Positions 1-6,705 of a DNA stretch of 15,432 nt are shown here, in pieces. Position numbers and translations under genes: made by a program. The stretch's first letter is position 1. Every line of letters begins with the position of its first letter. The notes under the pieces are model-generated. The model was given only the letters and a program-made list of their open reading frames with translations, did no database searches and was not told the DNA's origin. Origin of the DNA: Solimonas sp966252075 (GTDB taxonomy: Bacteria; Pseudomonadota; Gammaproteobacteria; Nevskiales; Nevskiaceae); assembly GCA_966252075.1 (NCBI GenBank), contig CBINNP010000056.1:1-15432 (forward strand), read 5' to 3'.

Positions 1-832
1 CGGCAACGCGGCGATCCTGCGCGGCGGCTCGGAAGCGCTGCGTTCCAATCTGCGGATCGCGCATTGCATCGAGCGCGCGCTGGTGGAGGCCGGCCTGCCC
101 AAGGACGCGATCCAGGTACTCGACATCACCGACCGCGGCGCTGTCACCGAACTGGTGGCGATGCCGCAGTACGTCGATGTCATCATCCCGCGCGGCGGCA
201 AGGGCCTGGTCGCGGCGGTGTCGGACGCCGCGCGCGTGCCGGTGATCAAGCATCTCGACGGCATCTGCCACGTCTACGTCGATGCCGAGGCCGATCTGGA
301 AAAGGCGGTCGCGGTCGCGGTCAACGCCAAGACCCATCGCTACGGCACCTGCAACACGATGGAGACGCTGCTGGTCGACAAGCCGATCGCCGCCAGGCTG
401 CTGCCGACGCTGGCCGAGATCTACAGCGAAGCCGGCGTCGAGCTGCGCGGCTGCGAGCGCACGCGCAAGATCCTGCCGGAGGCGCAAGCGGCGACCGAAG
501 AAGACTGGCGCACCGAGTATCTGGCGCCGATCCTGTCGATCCGCATCGTCGACGGCCTCGATCAGGCGATCGACCACATCGAGACCTACGGCTCGCATCA
601 CACCGATGCGATCGTCACCGAGAACTACACGAAGATCCGCCGCTTCCTGCGCGAGGTCGATTCGGCATCGGTGATGATCAATGCCTCGACGCGTTTTGCC
701 GACGGCTACGAGTACGGCTTGGGCGCCGAAATCGGCATCAGCACGGATAAATTCCACGCCCGTGGCCCGGTCGGTCTGGAAGGCCTGACCTCGGTCAAGT
801 GGGTCGTGCTTGGCGACGGCAGCGTCCGTTGA
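1..832 (+). CDS. proA: Gamma-glutamyl phosphate reductase (glutamate-5-semialdehyde dehydrogenase), 3' part
   Basis: ProA reduces L-glutamyl-5-phosphate to glutamate-5-semialdehyde with NADPH, the second step of proline synthesis, in the cytosol. The reading frame is open from the left edge (first full codon at base 2) and gives 276 residues, so about 140 N-terminal residues of a roughly 417-residue family protein lie outside the window. Visible family signatures are GNAAILRGGSEA at the very start, VIIPRGGKGL, LDGICHVYVD, and YGTCNTMETLLV containing the conserved active-site Cys (residue 117 of this fragment). The C-terminus has the usual GLGAEIGISTDKFHARGPVGLEGL block and ends normally at TGA 830-832. 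nadD follows 66 bp later on the same strand. The proA-nadD-rsfS-rlmH order is also known from Pseudomonas. Identification is secure; only the start is missing. Confidence 0.97.
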   Translation, partial: GNAAILRGGSEALRSNLRIAHCIERALVEAGLPKDAIQVLDITDRGAVTELVAMPQYVDVIIPRGGKGLVAAVSDAARVPVIKHLDGICHVYVDAEADLEKAVAVAVNAKTHRYGTCNTMETLLVDKPIAARLLPTLAEIYSEAGVELRGCERTRKILPEAQAATEEDWRTEYLAPILSIRIVDGLDQAIDHIETYGSHHTDAIVTENYTKIRRFLREVDSASVMINASTRFADGYEYGLGAEIGISTDKFHARGPVGLEGLTSVKWVVLGDGSVR

Positions 833-898
833 TGCGTTCGAGCGCCCACCTGCAGTGAGCCGCTGCTTCCTTACTCGCTGCAAGAGGCGCGCGTTTCG

Positions 899-1561
899 AT
901 GAAGGCGATCGGCATCCTCGGCGGCGCGTTCGCGCCGTTCCATAACGGTCATCTGCGCGCGGCGATCGAGGCCCGCGACCGCCTCGACCTGACGCAGGTG
1001 CGCTTGATCCCGACCGCGCGGGCCTCGCACCGTCCGGAGTCGCGCGTGTCGGCGCAGCGGCGCCTGGAATGGCTGAAGGCCGCGGTGCGCCGCGAGAAGG
1101 GCCTGATCCCCGACGACCGCGAAATGCTGCGCGACGGTCTGTCGTACACCATCGACACGCTGGAAGAACTGCACGCGGAATTTCCGCGCGCGGCGCTGGT
1201 GCTGCTGATGGGCAGCGACGCCTTCCTGCATTTCGATACCTGGCGGCAGTGGCAGCGCATTCTCGAATTCGCGCATCTGGCGGTGATCGTGCGGCCGGGC
1301 AGCGAGCTGCAGCCGGGCGCCGAGACCGCCAGTGTGCTGGCCGGCCGCGCCGCCAGCAGTGCCGCCGATCTGCACGACACCCCGGCCGGCCTCTGGCTGC
1401 CACTTGAATTACCGCAACTCGACATCTCGTCGACGCGGGTGCGTCGCCTGCTCAAGCAGGGACGATCGATCCGCGGGCTGGTGCCGGACGCGATCTTGAA
1501 CATGATGACCACCGCCGATCGCGCGGCGCTAATGCAGGATGACGATGCCACGCAACACTAA
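899..1561 (+). CDS. nadD: Nicotinate-mononucleotide adenylyltransferase
   Basis: NadD transfers AMP from ATP to nicotinate mononucleotide to form deamido-NAD, a late step of cytosolic NAD synthesis. The 220-residue product has the normal family length and the nucleotidyltransferase fold markers: GGAFAPFHNGH at residues 8-18 (the HxGH nucleotide-binding motif), GSDAFLHFDTWRQW at about 105-118, and ISSTRVRR at 177-184. The usual GG(T/S)FDPxHxGH has Asp replaced by Ala here (FAP instead of FDP), which is odd but leaves HNGH intact. The ATG at 899 is the natural start because the motif follows seven residues later; AAGAGG at 882-887 is a possible but distant ribosome binding site. The gene's 3' end overlaps rsfS, which suggests translational coupling. 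nadD beside rsfS is one of the most conserved bacterial gene pairs. Confidence 0.95.
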   Translation: MKAIGILGGAFAPFHNGHLRAAIEARDRLDLTQVRLIPTARASHRPESRVSAQRRLEWLKAAVRREKGLIPDDREMLRDGLSYTIDTLEELHAEFPRAALVLLMGSDAFLHFDTWRQWQRILEFAHLAVIVRPGSELQPGAETASVLAGRAASSAADLHDTPAGLWLPLELPQLDISSTRVRRLLKQGRSIRGLVPDAILNMMTTADRAALMQDDDATQH

Positions 1562-2102
1562 ACGCCTAGACCCCCTTGCCCAGCTGGCTGTCAACGCGCT
1601 GGAAGACCTCAAGGGCCAGAACATTCTCGTACTCGACGTGGAGAAGCTGACCACGGTGACGGACACGATGATCATCTGCACCGGCACTTCGAGTCGACAC
1701 GTCAAGGCGCTGGCGCAGAACGTCGGCGAGGATGCCAAGAAGGCCGGCTATCCGCCGCTCGGCATCGAGGGTCTCGACATGGGCGAGTGGGTGCTCGTCG
1801 ACCTCGGCGGCGTGGTCGTTCACGTCATGCAGGCGCAGGCGCGGGTGTTCTATCAGCTTGAAAAGCTGTGGACGGTGGAAGCGCCGGTCGAAGAGGCCTT
1901 CGAAGCCAAGCCCAAGCGTGCCGCGCCGCGCAAGACTGCCCGCAAGAGCGACGCTGCCCGGCCGGCCGGAAAGGCGGTGAAGAAGACCGCCCGGAAGACC
2001 GCGTCGAAGGCCGCGAGCACACGTGCGGCCAAGCCCGCGGCCGCGCCCAAGAGCGCCGCCAAGAAAGCCGCGCCGCGCAAGAAGACTGCCGCGCGCGCCT
2101 AG
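1545..2102 (+). CDS. rsfS: Ribosome silencing factor RsfS (Iojap family) with basic C-terminal tail
   Basis: RsfS binds ribosomal protein L14 (uL14) on the 50S subunit and blocks 30S joining when nutrients are scarce. The Iojap domain covers about residues 10-115, with TDTMIICTGTSSRHVKALA, GLDMGEWVLVDLGGVVVHVM and FYQLEKLW all visible. Typical family members stop soon after this; here 63 more residues (123-185) follow, holding 14 Lys, 8 Arg, 23 Ala and a single acidic residue, like a histone-H1/AlgP-type tail. I chose the ATG at 1545 because AGGA at 1536-1539 sits 5 bases upstream. An in-frame ATG at 1539 would add two residues but lacks a properly spaced site. The gene overlaps the end of nadD by 17 bp, and rlmH follows 25 bp downstream. 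The core call is firm; the tail's role is unknown. Confidence 0.94.
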   Translation: MPRNTKRLDPLAQLAVNALEDLKGQNILVLDVEKLTTVTDTMIICTGTSSRHVKALAQNVGEDAKKAGYPPLGIEGLDMGEWVLVDLGGVVVHVMQAQARVFYQLEKLWTVEAPVEEAFEAKPKRAAPRKTARKSDAARPAGKAVKKTARKTASKAASTRAAKPAAAPKSAAKKAAPRKKTAARA

Positions 2103-2119
2103 CGCGCGCCTAGCGCGCG
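2091..2119 (+). repeat. 11-bp tandem duplication at the rsfS stop codon
   Basis: The unit GCGCGCGCCTA occurs at 2091-2101 and again at 2102-2112, followed by a partial third copy GCGCGCG at 2113-2119. The first copy supplies most of the TAG stop of rsfS (2100-2102); the second puts another TAG at 2111-2113, in the same frame nine bases further on. It looks like a slippage duplication in the short rsfS-rlmH gap. Confidence 0.75.
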
Positions 2120-2127
2120 ACACCGGC

Positions 2128-2598
2128 ATGCGCGTCTGGCTGATCGCGGTCGGCACCAAGATGCCTGAGTGGGTGGAGACCGCGTATCGCGACTACGCGG
2201 CGCGGCTGCCGCATGAGTGCCGGCTCGAACTGGTCGAGATCGCGCCGGCACAGCGCGGCAAGAACAGCGACATCGCCCGCGCCAAGCAGCAGGAGGGCGA
2301 GAAGATCCTCAAGGCCTTGCCGCGCGATGCGCTGGTGATCGCGCTCGACGAGCACGGCCGCGAGAAGACCAGCGTCGAGTGGTCGGCCGCGTTGAAGGAC
2401 TGGATGCAGTCTGGCCGCGACACCTGCCTGCTGGTCGGCGGACCCGACGGCCACGCGCCGGAAGTGCTGGCGCGCGCCGAGCAGAAGTGGGCGCTGTCGA
2501 AGCTGACGCTGCCGCACGCGCTGGTGCGCGTGCTGCTCGCCGAGCAGCTGTTCCGCGCCTGGAGCCTGCTCGTCAATCATCCCTATCACCGCGCCTGA
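2128..2598 (+). CDS. rlmH: 23S rRNA (pseudouridine1915-N3)-methyltransferase RlmH
   Basis: RlmH is a small SPOUT-class methyltransferase that uses S-adenosylmethionine to methylate pseudouridine 1915 in helix 69 of 23S rRNA, acting on assembled 70S ribosomes. The product is 156 residues, matching the roughly 155 of the E. coli enzyme. It begins MRVWLIAVGTKMPEWV, carries DEHGREKTS in the middle, and has the trefoil-knot cofactor segment LLVGGPDGHAPEVLARAE. It ends with the family hallmark LPHALVRVLLAEQLFRAW followed by NHPYHRA. The frame is open much further upstream into rsfS, but homology starts only at the ATG at 2128; no good ribosome binding site precedes it, so coupling to rsfS is likely. 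Its TGA stop (2596-2598) shares one base with the ATG of the next gene. Confidence 0.96.
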   Translation: MRVWLIAVGTKMPEWVETAYRDYAARLPHECRLELVEIAPAQRGKNSDIARAKQQEGEKILKALPRDALVIALDEHGREKTSVEWSAALKDWMQSGRDTCLLVGGPDGHAPEVLARAEQKWALSKLTLPHALVRVLLAEQLFRAWSLLVNHPYHRA

Positions 2599-3866
2599 TG
2601 ACTGCGGCCGCGCCGAACGCCGCGCCCCGGCCGCCATCGTTCGCGGCGCTGCGTCACCCGGGTTTCCGCCAGTTCCTCGTCGTCAACACGCTGACGATGA
2701 TGGCGGACAACGTCGAGCACGTGATCAGCTACTGGGTGATGTTCCAGACGTTCCAGTCGCCGGCGCTCGGCGGTTTCGCGGTGATCTCGCACTGGGTGCC
2801 GTATCTCTTGCTGTCGGTCTGGGCCGGCGGCCTGGCGGACCGTTTCGACCCGCGCCGCCTGATCCAGCTCGGCGTCCTGCTGTTCATCGGCGTGTCGATC
2901 AGCTGGGGCCTGCTGTTCGCGTTCGACGTGCTGCAGGTCTGGCACGCCGTGATCCTGCTGACGCTGCATGGCTTCGCCGGCGTGTTGTGGACCACGCCGA
3001 GCCAGGTGCTGCTGTACGACATCGCCGGCCCGGCGCTGCTGCCCAGCGCGGTGCGCATCAATGCCACCGGCCGCTACTTCGGCATGCTGGCCGGCCCGGT
3101 GATCGGCAGCGCGCTGCTGCTGGGGCTGGGGGCCAAGCTCGGCATCATCGTCAACGCGCTGATCTATCTGCCGATGCTGATCTGGCTATGGCGCGCGCCC
3201 TACGGGCCGCGTTTTCGCGGGGCAGGGCAGGCGCGCGCCACGCGCGCCGTGCGCGGCCTGGCCGACATCGTCGCCACCATTCGCCAGATCGCCGGCCAGC
3301 GCACGCTGGTCAGCATGACCCTGCTCGCCGGCGGCGCGGCGCTGATGGTGGGCAACGCCTACCAGGCGCAGATGCCGGGCTTTGCGCATGACCTCGGCCA
3401 CGGCGACGCCGGGCTTGCCTACAGCGCTTTGCTCGGTGCCGACGCGGCCGGCGCGCTGGTCGCCGGCCTGCTGCTGGAGCTTCGCGGCCTGCTCAGGCCG
3501 CGGCCGCGCAGCGCGCTGCTGCTGGCGGCGCTGTGGGCGGTGGCGATCGCCGCGTTCGCGCTGGCGCCGGGCTATGGTTTCGCCCTGGCGATCCTGTTCT
3601 GCGTCGGCTTTCTGGAGCTGTCGTTCAACTCGATGGCGCAGACGCTGGTGCAGCTGGCGGCGCCGGATGCAATCCGCGGTCGCGTGCTCGGCCTGTACGG
3701 CATGGCGGCGCTCGGCATGCGCAGCTTTTCCGGTGTCAGCGTCGGCGTGCTCGGCACGCTGATCGGCGTGCATTACTCGCTGGCGAGCAGCGCGCTGATC
3801 CTGCTGGCGCTGATCGCTGTGTTGCTGTATCTGAATCGCGACATCACGGTAGCGGGAGACAGATAG
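2598..3866 (+). CDS. MFS transporter (major facilitator superfamily, EntS/MFS_3-like)
   Basis: This is a 422-residue inner-membrane protein with about twelve hydrophobic segments. The first lies near residues 25-50 (NTLTMMADNVEHVISYWVMF) and is followed by a GGLADRFDPRRLIQ loop, the expected GxLaDRxxrr motif between the second and third segments. A second-half counterpart is the loop rich in Arg around LLRPRPRSALLL. The general look, a drug or siderophore exporter-like MFS protein, fits MFS_3 proteins such as EntS, but the substrate cannot be read from sequence. The ATG at 2598 overlaps the rlmH stop (TGATG) and is the only sensible start, with the hydrophobic part beginning about 25 residues in. 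The same hydrophobic frame runs on to TAG 3864-3866. The DUF2157 gene starts three bases after this stop, so all three membrane genes probably share a transcript with rlmH. Confidence 0.85.
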   Translation: MTAAAPNAAPRPPSFAALRHPGFRQFLVVNTLTMMADNVEHVISYWVMFQTFQSPALGGFAVISHWVPYLLLSVWAGGLADRFDPRRLIQLGVLLFIGVSISWGLLFAFDVLQVWHAVILLTLHGFAGVLWTTPSQVLLYDIAGPALLPSAVRINATGRYFGMLAGPVIGSALLLGLGAKLGIIVNALIYLPMLIWLWRAPYGPRFRGAGQARATRAVRGLADIVATIRQIAGQRTLVSMTLLAGGAALMVGNAYQAQMPGFAHDLGHGDAGLAYSALLGADAAGALVAGLLLELRGLLRPRPRSALLLAALWAVAIAAFALAPGYGFALAILFCVGFLELSFNSMAQTLVQLAAPDAIRGRVLGLYGMAALGMRSFSGVSVGVLGTLIGVHYSLASSALILLALIAVLLYLNRDITVAGDR

Positions 3867-3869
3867 CGC

Positions 3870-5162
3870 ATGGCTCGCAACAAGGCCGCATGGTTACTGG
3901 CTGAACTGCCGCAGCTGGAGCGCGAGGGCGTGGTCGACGCCGCCACCGCCGCGCGGCTGCGCGAGCGCTACGTCGACGCGCTCAGCGACGGCGGCTTCGC
4001 ACGCGGCCTGTCGGCCGTGCTGGGCAGTCTGCTGGTCGGACTGGGCGTGATCCTGCTGGTCGCGCACAACTGGGACCAGTGGCCGCGGGCGCTGCGTCTG
4101 ACACTCGCGGCGCTGCCGCTGGCGGCCGGGCAGGCGGCCTGCGCGTGGACGCTGCTGAAGCGGCGAGACTCGATCGTCTGGCGCGAGAGCGCGGCGCTGT
4201 TCGCGGCGCTGGCGTTCGCGGCGCTGCTGGCATTGGTCGGACAGATCTTCCATTTTCCCAGCGATCTCGACCGTTACCTGCTGGTTTGCGCGCTGGTGGC
4301 GCTGCCGCTGGTCTACGTGCTCGACGCCAGCCTGCTGGCGATCGTCATCGGTGGCGCGCTGTGTGGCTGGGTCGGCGCGCAGAGCGAAACCGCGCGGCAG
4401 CCCGTACTGGTCGTGCTGGCGTTCGCTGCGCTGCTGCCGCACCTGCTGCAGCGCTGGCGCGATCAGCGCGCGGCCTTGCGCAGCCTGCTGCTCGGCGGCG
4501 CCTTCGTGCCGCAGCTGCTGATCGCGCTGTGCCTGTCGCTGCCGTCGGTCGACGGCCTGATCTGGCTGTGGCTCGCGGCCTGCGCCGCACTGTTGCTGCT
4601 GCTCGACGCACAGATCGACACGCAGAACCTGTGGCTGCGCCGGCCGCTGCGCGCCTATGGCGAAGTCGGCTGGGCGGTGTTCGTGCTCAGTGCCAGCTTC
4701 CCCGGCTTCTGGACCGCCTACCGCGGCGAGATGGGTTTTGCCGCGGCCGGCTGGCAGAGCCTGACCGTGCTCGGCGGCGTGGCGGCGGGCATCGCCGCGC
4801 TGGCGCTGCTGGCGCTGCGGCAGGCGCGGCTGTTGCTGCTGGCCTTGAGCCTGCCGCTGCTGCTGCTCGGCGCACTGCGCCTGAGCGGGCAGGCTGCCAC
4901 TTATGCGTCCGTGCTGGCCGCCACGCTCAATGTCTACGCGCTGGCGATCGGCATCGCGCTGATTCGCGAGGGCTTGCGCCAGCGCGAGCTGCGCCAGATC
5001 AGCAGTGGCCTGACCTTGCTGGCCGGGCTGGTGCTGCTGCGCTTCTTCGGCGGTGAATGGTCGTTCGTCGCACGCGGCCTCGCCTTCGTCGCCATCGGCC
5101 TGGGCTTCCTGTTCGCGCACGCCTGGCTGCGCCGCAGACTGCACCCGCAGGTGTCGGCATGA
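3870..5162 (+). CDS. DUF2157 domain multi-span membrane protein, function unknown
   Basis: The 430-residue protein has a short soluble N-terminus (about residues 1-45) containing LPQLEREGVVDAATAARLRERY. After it comes the segment VLGSLLVGLGVILLVAHNWDQWPR, the characteristic opening of DUF2157 proteins. The rest is roughly a dozen hydrophobic helices with short loops, including the conserved-looking LALVGQIFHFPSD. The ATG at 3870 lies three bases after the MFS stop, with GGGAGA at 3854-3859 as a plausible, slightly distant ribosome binding site. The last codons overlap the next gene by 4 bp (ATGA). DUF2157 proteins are commonly paired with GDYXXLXY-domain proteins, as here. The biochemical role of the family is not established; a membrane-associated complex with the downstream protein is an inference. 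Family assignment is confident. Confidence 0.88.
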   Translation: MARNKAAWLLAELPQLEREGVVDAATAARLRERYVDALSDGGFARGLSAVLGSLLVGLGVILLVAHNWDQWPRALRLTLAALPLAAGQAACAWTLLKRRDSIVWRESAALFAALAFAALLALVGQIFHFPSDLDRYLLVCALVALPLVYVLDASLLAIVIGGALCGWVGAQSETARQPVLVVLAFAALLPHLLQRWRDQRAALRSLLLGGAFVPQLLIALCLSLPSVDGLIWLWLAACAALLLLLDAQIDTQNLWLRRPLRAYGEVGWAVFVLSASFPGFWTAYRGEMGFAAAGWQSLTVLGGVAAGIAALALLALRQARLLLLALSLPLLLLGALRLSGQAATYASVLAATLNVYALAIGIALIREGLRQRELRQISSGLTLLAGLVLLRFFGGEWSFVARGLAFVAIGLGFLFAHAWLRRRLHPQVSA

Positions 5163-5704
5163 GGCGCGCGCTGCTGCTGGCCGGGTTGTGCGCGGCGGCG
5201 CTGCTGCAATGGGCAGTGCCGGCCTGGCTGGTCGCGCGCAGTGAAATCACCCTGCAGTCCGGTGCGCGCTACTACTTCCGTACCGCGCCGGTCGATCCGG
5301 CCGATCCCTTCCGTGGCCGTTACGTGACGCTGGCCTTCGACGCTGCCGTCCTGCCGCCGGACCTGTCGTTTCGCGCCGGCGAACGCGTCTGGCTGCCGCT
5401 GCGCGTCGGCCGCGACCGCTACGCCTACTTCAGCGAGGCGCTGCGCGCGCCGCCGGCACGAGGTCCTTATCTTGCGGCACGCGTGCGCTGGAGCGGCGCC
5501 GACCAGCTGCGGGTCGAGCTGCCGTTCGACCGCTACTACCTCGACGAAGCGCTGGCGCCGGCGGCCGAGCGTGCCTATCGGCAAGCCAGCCGCGCCAGGG
5601 CGACGTTGCCAGCCTATGTCAGCGTGCGGATCTGGCGCGGCAATGCCGTATTGGAGGAGCTGTTCCTCGACAACGTGCCGCTGCGGCGGTACCTGCAGCG
5701 CTAG
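5159..5704 (+). CDS. GDYXXLXY domain membrane-anchored protein, function unknown
   Basis: This protein of 181 residues has one N-terminal hydrophobic stretch (residues 4-25), which reads as a signal anchor and would leave a periplasmic domain. The domain hallmark is at residues 46-60: DPADPFRGRYVTLAF, corresponding to the DPxDxxrGDYVxLxY motif with Arg replacing Asp and Phe replacing the last Tyr. A second family-like stretch, FDRYYLDE, is at 123-130, followed by VSVRIWRGNAVLEELFLDNVPL. The ATG at 5159 overlaps the TGA of the DUF2157 gene (ATGA), so the two are translationally coupled. The TAG stop at 5702-5704 overlaps the stop codon of the convergent rsmI. Function is unknown; obligate partnership with DUF2157 or DUF4401 proteins is suggested by recurrent neighbourhood. 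Confidence 0.85.
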   Translation: MRRALLLAGLCAAALLQWAVPAWLVARSEITLQSGARYYFRTAPVDPADPFRGRYVTLAFDAAVLPPDLSFRAGERVWLPLRVGRDRYAYFSEALRAPPARGPYLAARVRWSGADQLRVELPFDRYYLDEALAPAAERAYRQASRARATLPAYVSVRIWRGNAVLEELFLDNVPLRRYLQR

Positions 5705-6567
5705 CGATCGTCGCCGCCGAGCTGCAGCGCCAGCGCATACAGCTCCTTCCTGCGCGCGCCGCTGATCTCGGCAGCGAGTCTTGCGGCGCTCGATGCCGGC
5801 AGCGAGGCGCCGAGCAGGATGCGCAGCACGCGCTCGCCCTCGGCCTGCTGCGGCTGTGCATCGGCAGCCGCGCCGCCGATCGCCAGCACGAACTCGCCGC
5901 GTGTGTGGTTGGCATCGCTGCGCAGCCAGGCGGCGATCTCTGCGGCCGGCGCGCGGAGGCTCTGCTCGTAGAGCTTGCTCAGCTCGCGCGCCAGGCACAG
6001 CGGCCGCCCGGCGCCGAGTTCGACGGCGATGTCATCCACGCAGTCGACGATGCGGTGGCTGGATTCGTAGACGATCAGCGTGCGCGTCTCGGCCGCGAAG
6101 GCGCGCAGCCGCTCGCGCCGCGCCGCCGACTTGGCGGGCAGGAAGCCTTCGAAGACGAAGCGGTCGCTGGGCAGGCCGGAGATCGACAGCGCCGCGATCG
6201 CCGCGCAGGGGCCCGGCACCGTCAGCACCGGCAGACCGGCATCGCGCGCGGCGCGCACGACCGCGAAGCCGGGATCGGAGATCAGCGGCGTGCCGGCGTC
6301 CGATACCAGTGCCAGCGTCTCGCCGGCCTGCAGGCGCGCGACCAGTCGCGCGCAGATCTCGTCCTCGTTGTGCTCATGCACGGCCAGCAGCGGCTTCTTC
6401 AGGCCGAAGTGGGCGAGCAGTGCGCTGGTGTTGCGCGTGTCCTCGGCACAGATCGCATCGACCGCGCCGAGCACCGCCTGCGCGCGCGGCGACAGATCGC
6501 CGAGATTGCCGATCGGCGTGGCGACGACATAGAGATGGCCGGCGACCACTGGCGTGCCGTTGCTCAT
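5701..6567 (-). CDS. rsmI: 16S rRNA (cytidine1402-2'-O)-methyltransferase RsmI
   Basis: RsmI methylates the 2'-OH of C1402 in 16S rRNA at the decoding centre using S-adenosylmethionine. The 288-residue product matches E. coli RsmI (286). Motifs in order are LYVVATPIGNLGD (12-24), EDTRNT (42-47), HEHNE (64-68), LVSDAGTPLISDPG (87-100), VPGPCAAIAALSISGLP (117-133), FEGFLPAKSAARRERL (139-154), VYESSHRI (166-173), LARELSKLYEQ (192-202) and a GEFVLAIGG block (224-232). The frame is open upstream but homology begins at the ATG at 6567; there is no clear ribosome binding site. It is divergent from lpoA, as in the E. coli yraL-yraM arrangement. Its TAG is the complement of the same CTAG that ends the gene on the other strand. 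Confidence 0.96.
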   Translation of the reverse strand: MSNGTPVVAGHLYVVATPIGNLGDLSPRAQAVLGAVDAICAEDTRNTSALLAHFGLKKPLLAVHEHNEDEICARLVARLQAGETLALVSDAGTPLISDPGFAVVRAARDAGLPVLTVPGPCAAIAALSISGLPSDRFVFEGFLPAKSAARRERLRAFAAETRTLIVYESSHRIVDCVDDIAVELGAGRPLCLARELSKLYEQSLRAPAAEIAAWLRSDANHTRGEFVLAIGGAAADAQPQQAEGERVLRILLGASLPASSAARLAAEISGARRKELYALALQLGGDDR

Positions 6568-6602
6568 GCGCCGGCTCGATGCGGCGACGAAGCCCTCACC
6601 CC

Positions 6603-6623
6603 ACCACTCGCGCTGCGAGTGGT
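6603..6623. repeat. Perfect 9-bp inverted repeat in the rsmI-lpoA gap
   Basis: ACCACTCGC at 6603-6611 and GCGAGTGGT at 6615-6623 are perfect complements around a three-base loop GCT. It lies three bases before a second hairpin, in the divergent gap between the two genes. No T-run follows on either strand, so it does not look like an intrinsic terminator. Confidence 0.7.
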
Positions 6624-6626
6624 TCC

Positions 6627-6652
6627 CCCCTCTCCCGCTTGCGGGAGAGGGG
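6627..6652. repeat. Perfect 12-bp palindrome, REP-like element
   Basis: CCCCTCTCCCGC at 6627-6638 pairs perfectly with GCGGGAGAGGGG at 6641-6652 around the two-base centre TT. The sequence CCTCTCCCGC-GCGGGAGAGG resembles a palindrome that recurs in intergenic regions of many GC-rich proteobacterial genomes. Calling it a REP-type repeat is therefore reasonable, but copy number cannot be checked within one window. It sits about 54 bases before the lpoA start and 60 bases before the rsmI start, in the 5' region of both genes. Confidence 0.65.
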
Positions 6653-6705
6653 AAGGGGTCGGCTTGCAGCCGGAGTTGCTTGAGGGGCATGTCATACTTC
6701 GCATT

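Noticed and set aside
1869..2102. Separate AlgP-like or H1-like gene in the basic region after RsfS
   Set aside because: The basic stretch is continuous and in frame with the RsfS domain with no stop or credible start of its own, so it is a tail of the same protein.
3894..5144. Long - strand open frame opposite the DUF2157 gene
   Set aside because: Gln/Arg-rich, no hydrophobic core or motif; the + strand membrane protein explains the region.
6568..6705. RNase P RNA (rnpB), which often lies next to rsmI
   Set aside because: The gap is only 138 bp and consists of two hairpins plus the lpoA leader; an RNase P RNA needs over 300 bases and none of its conserved helices are visible.
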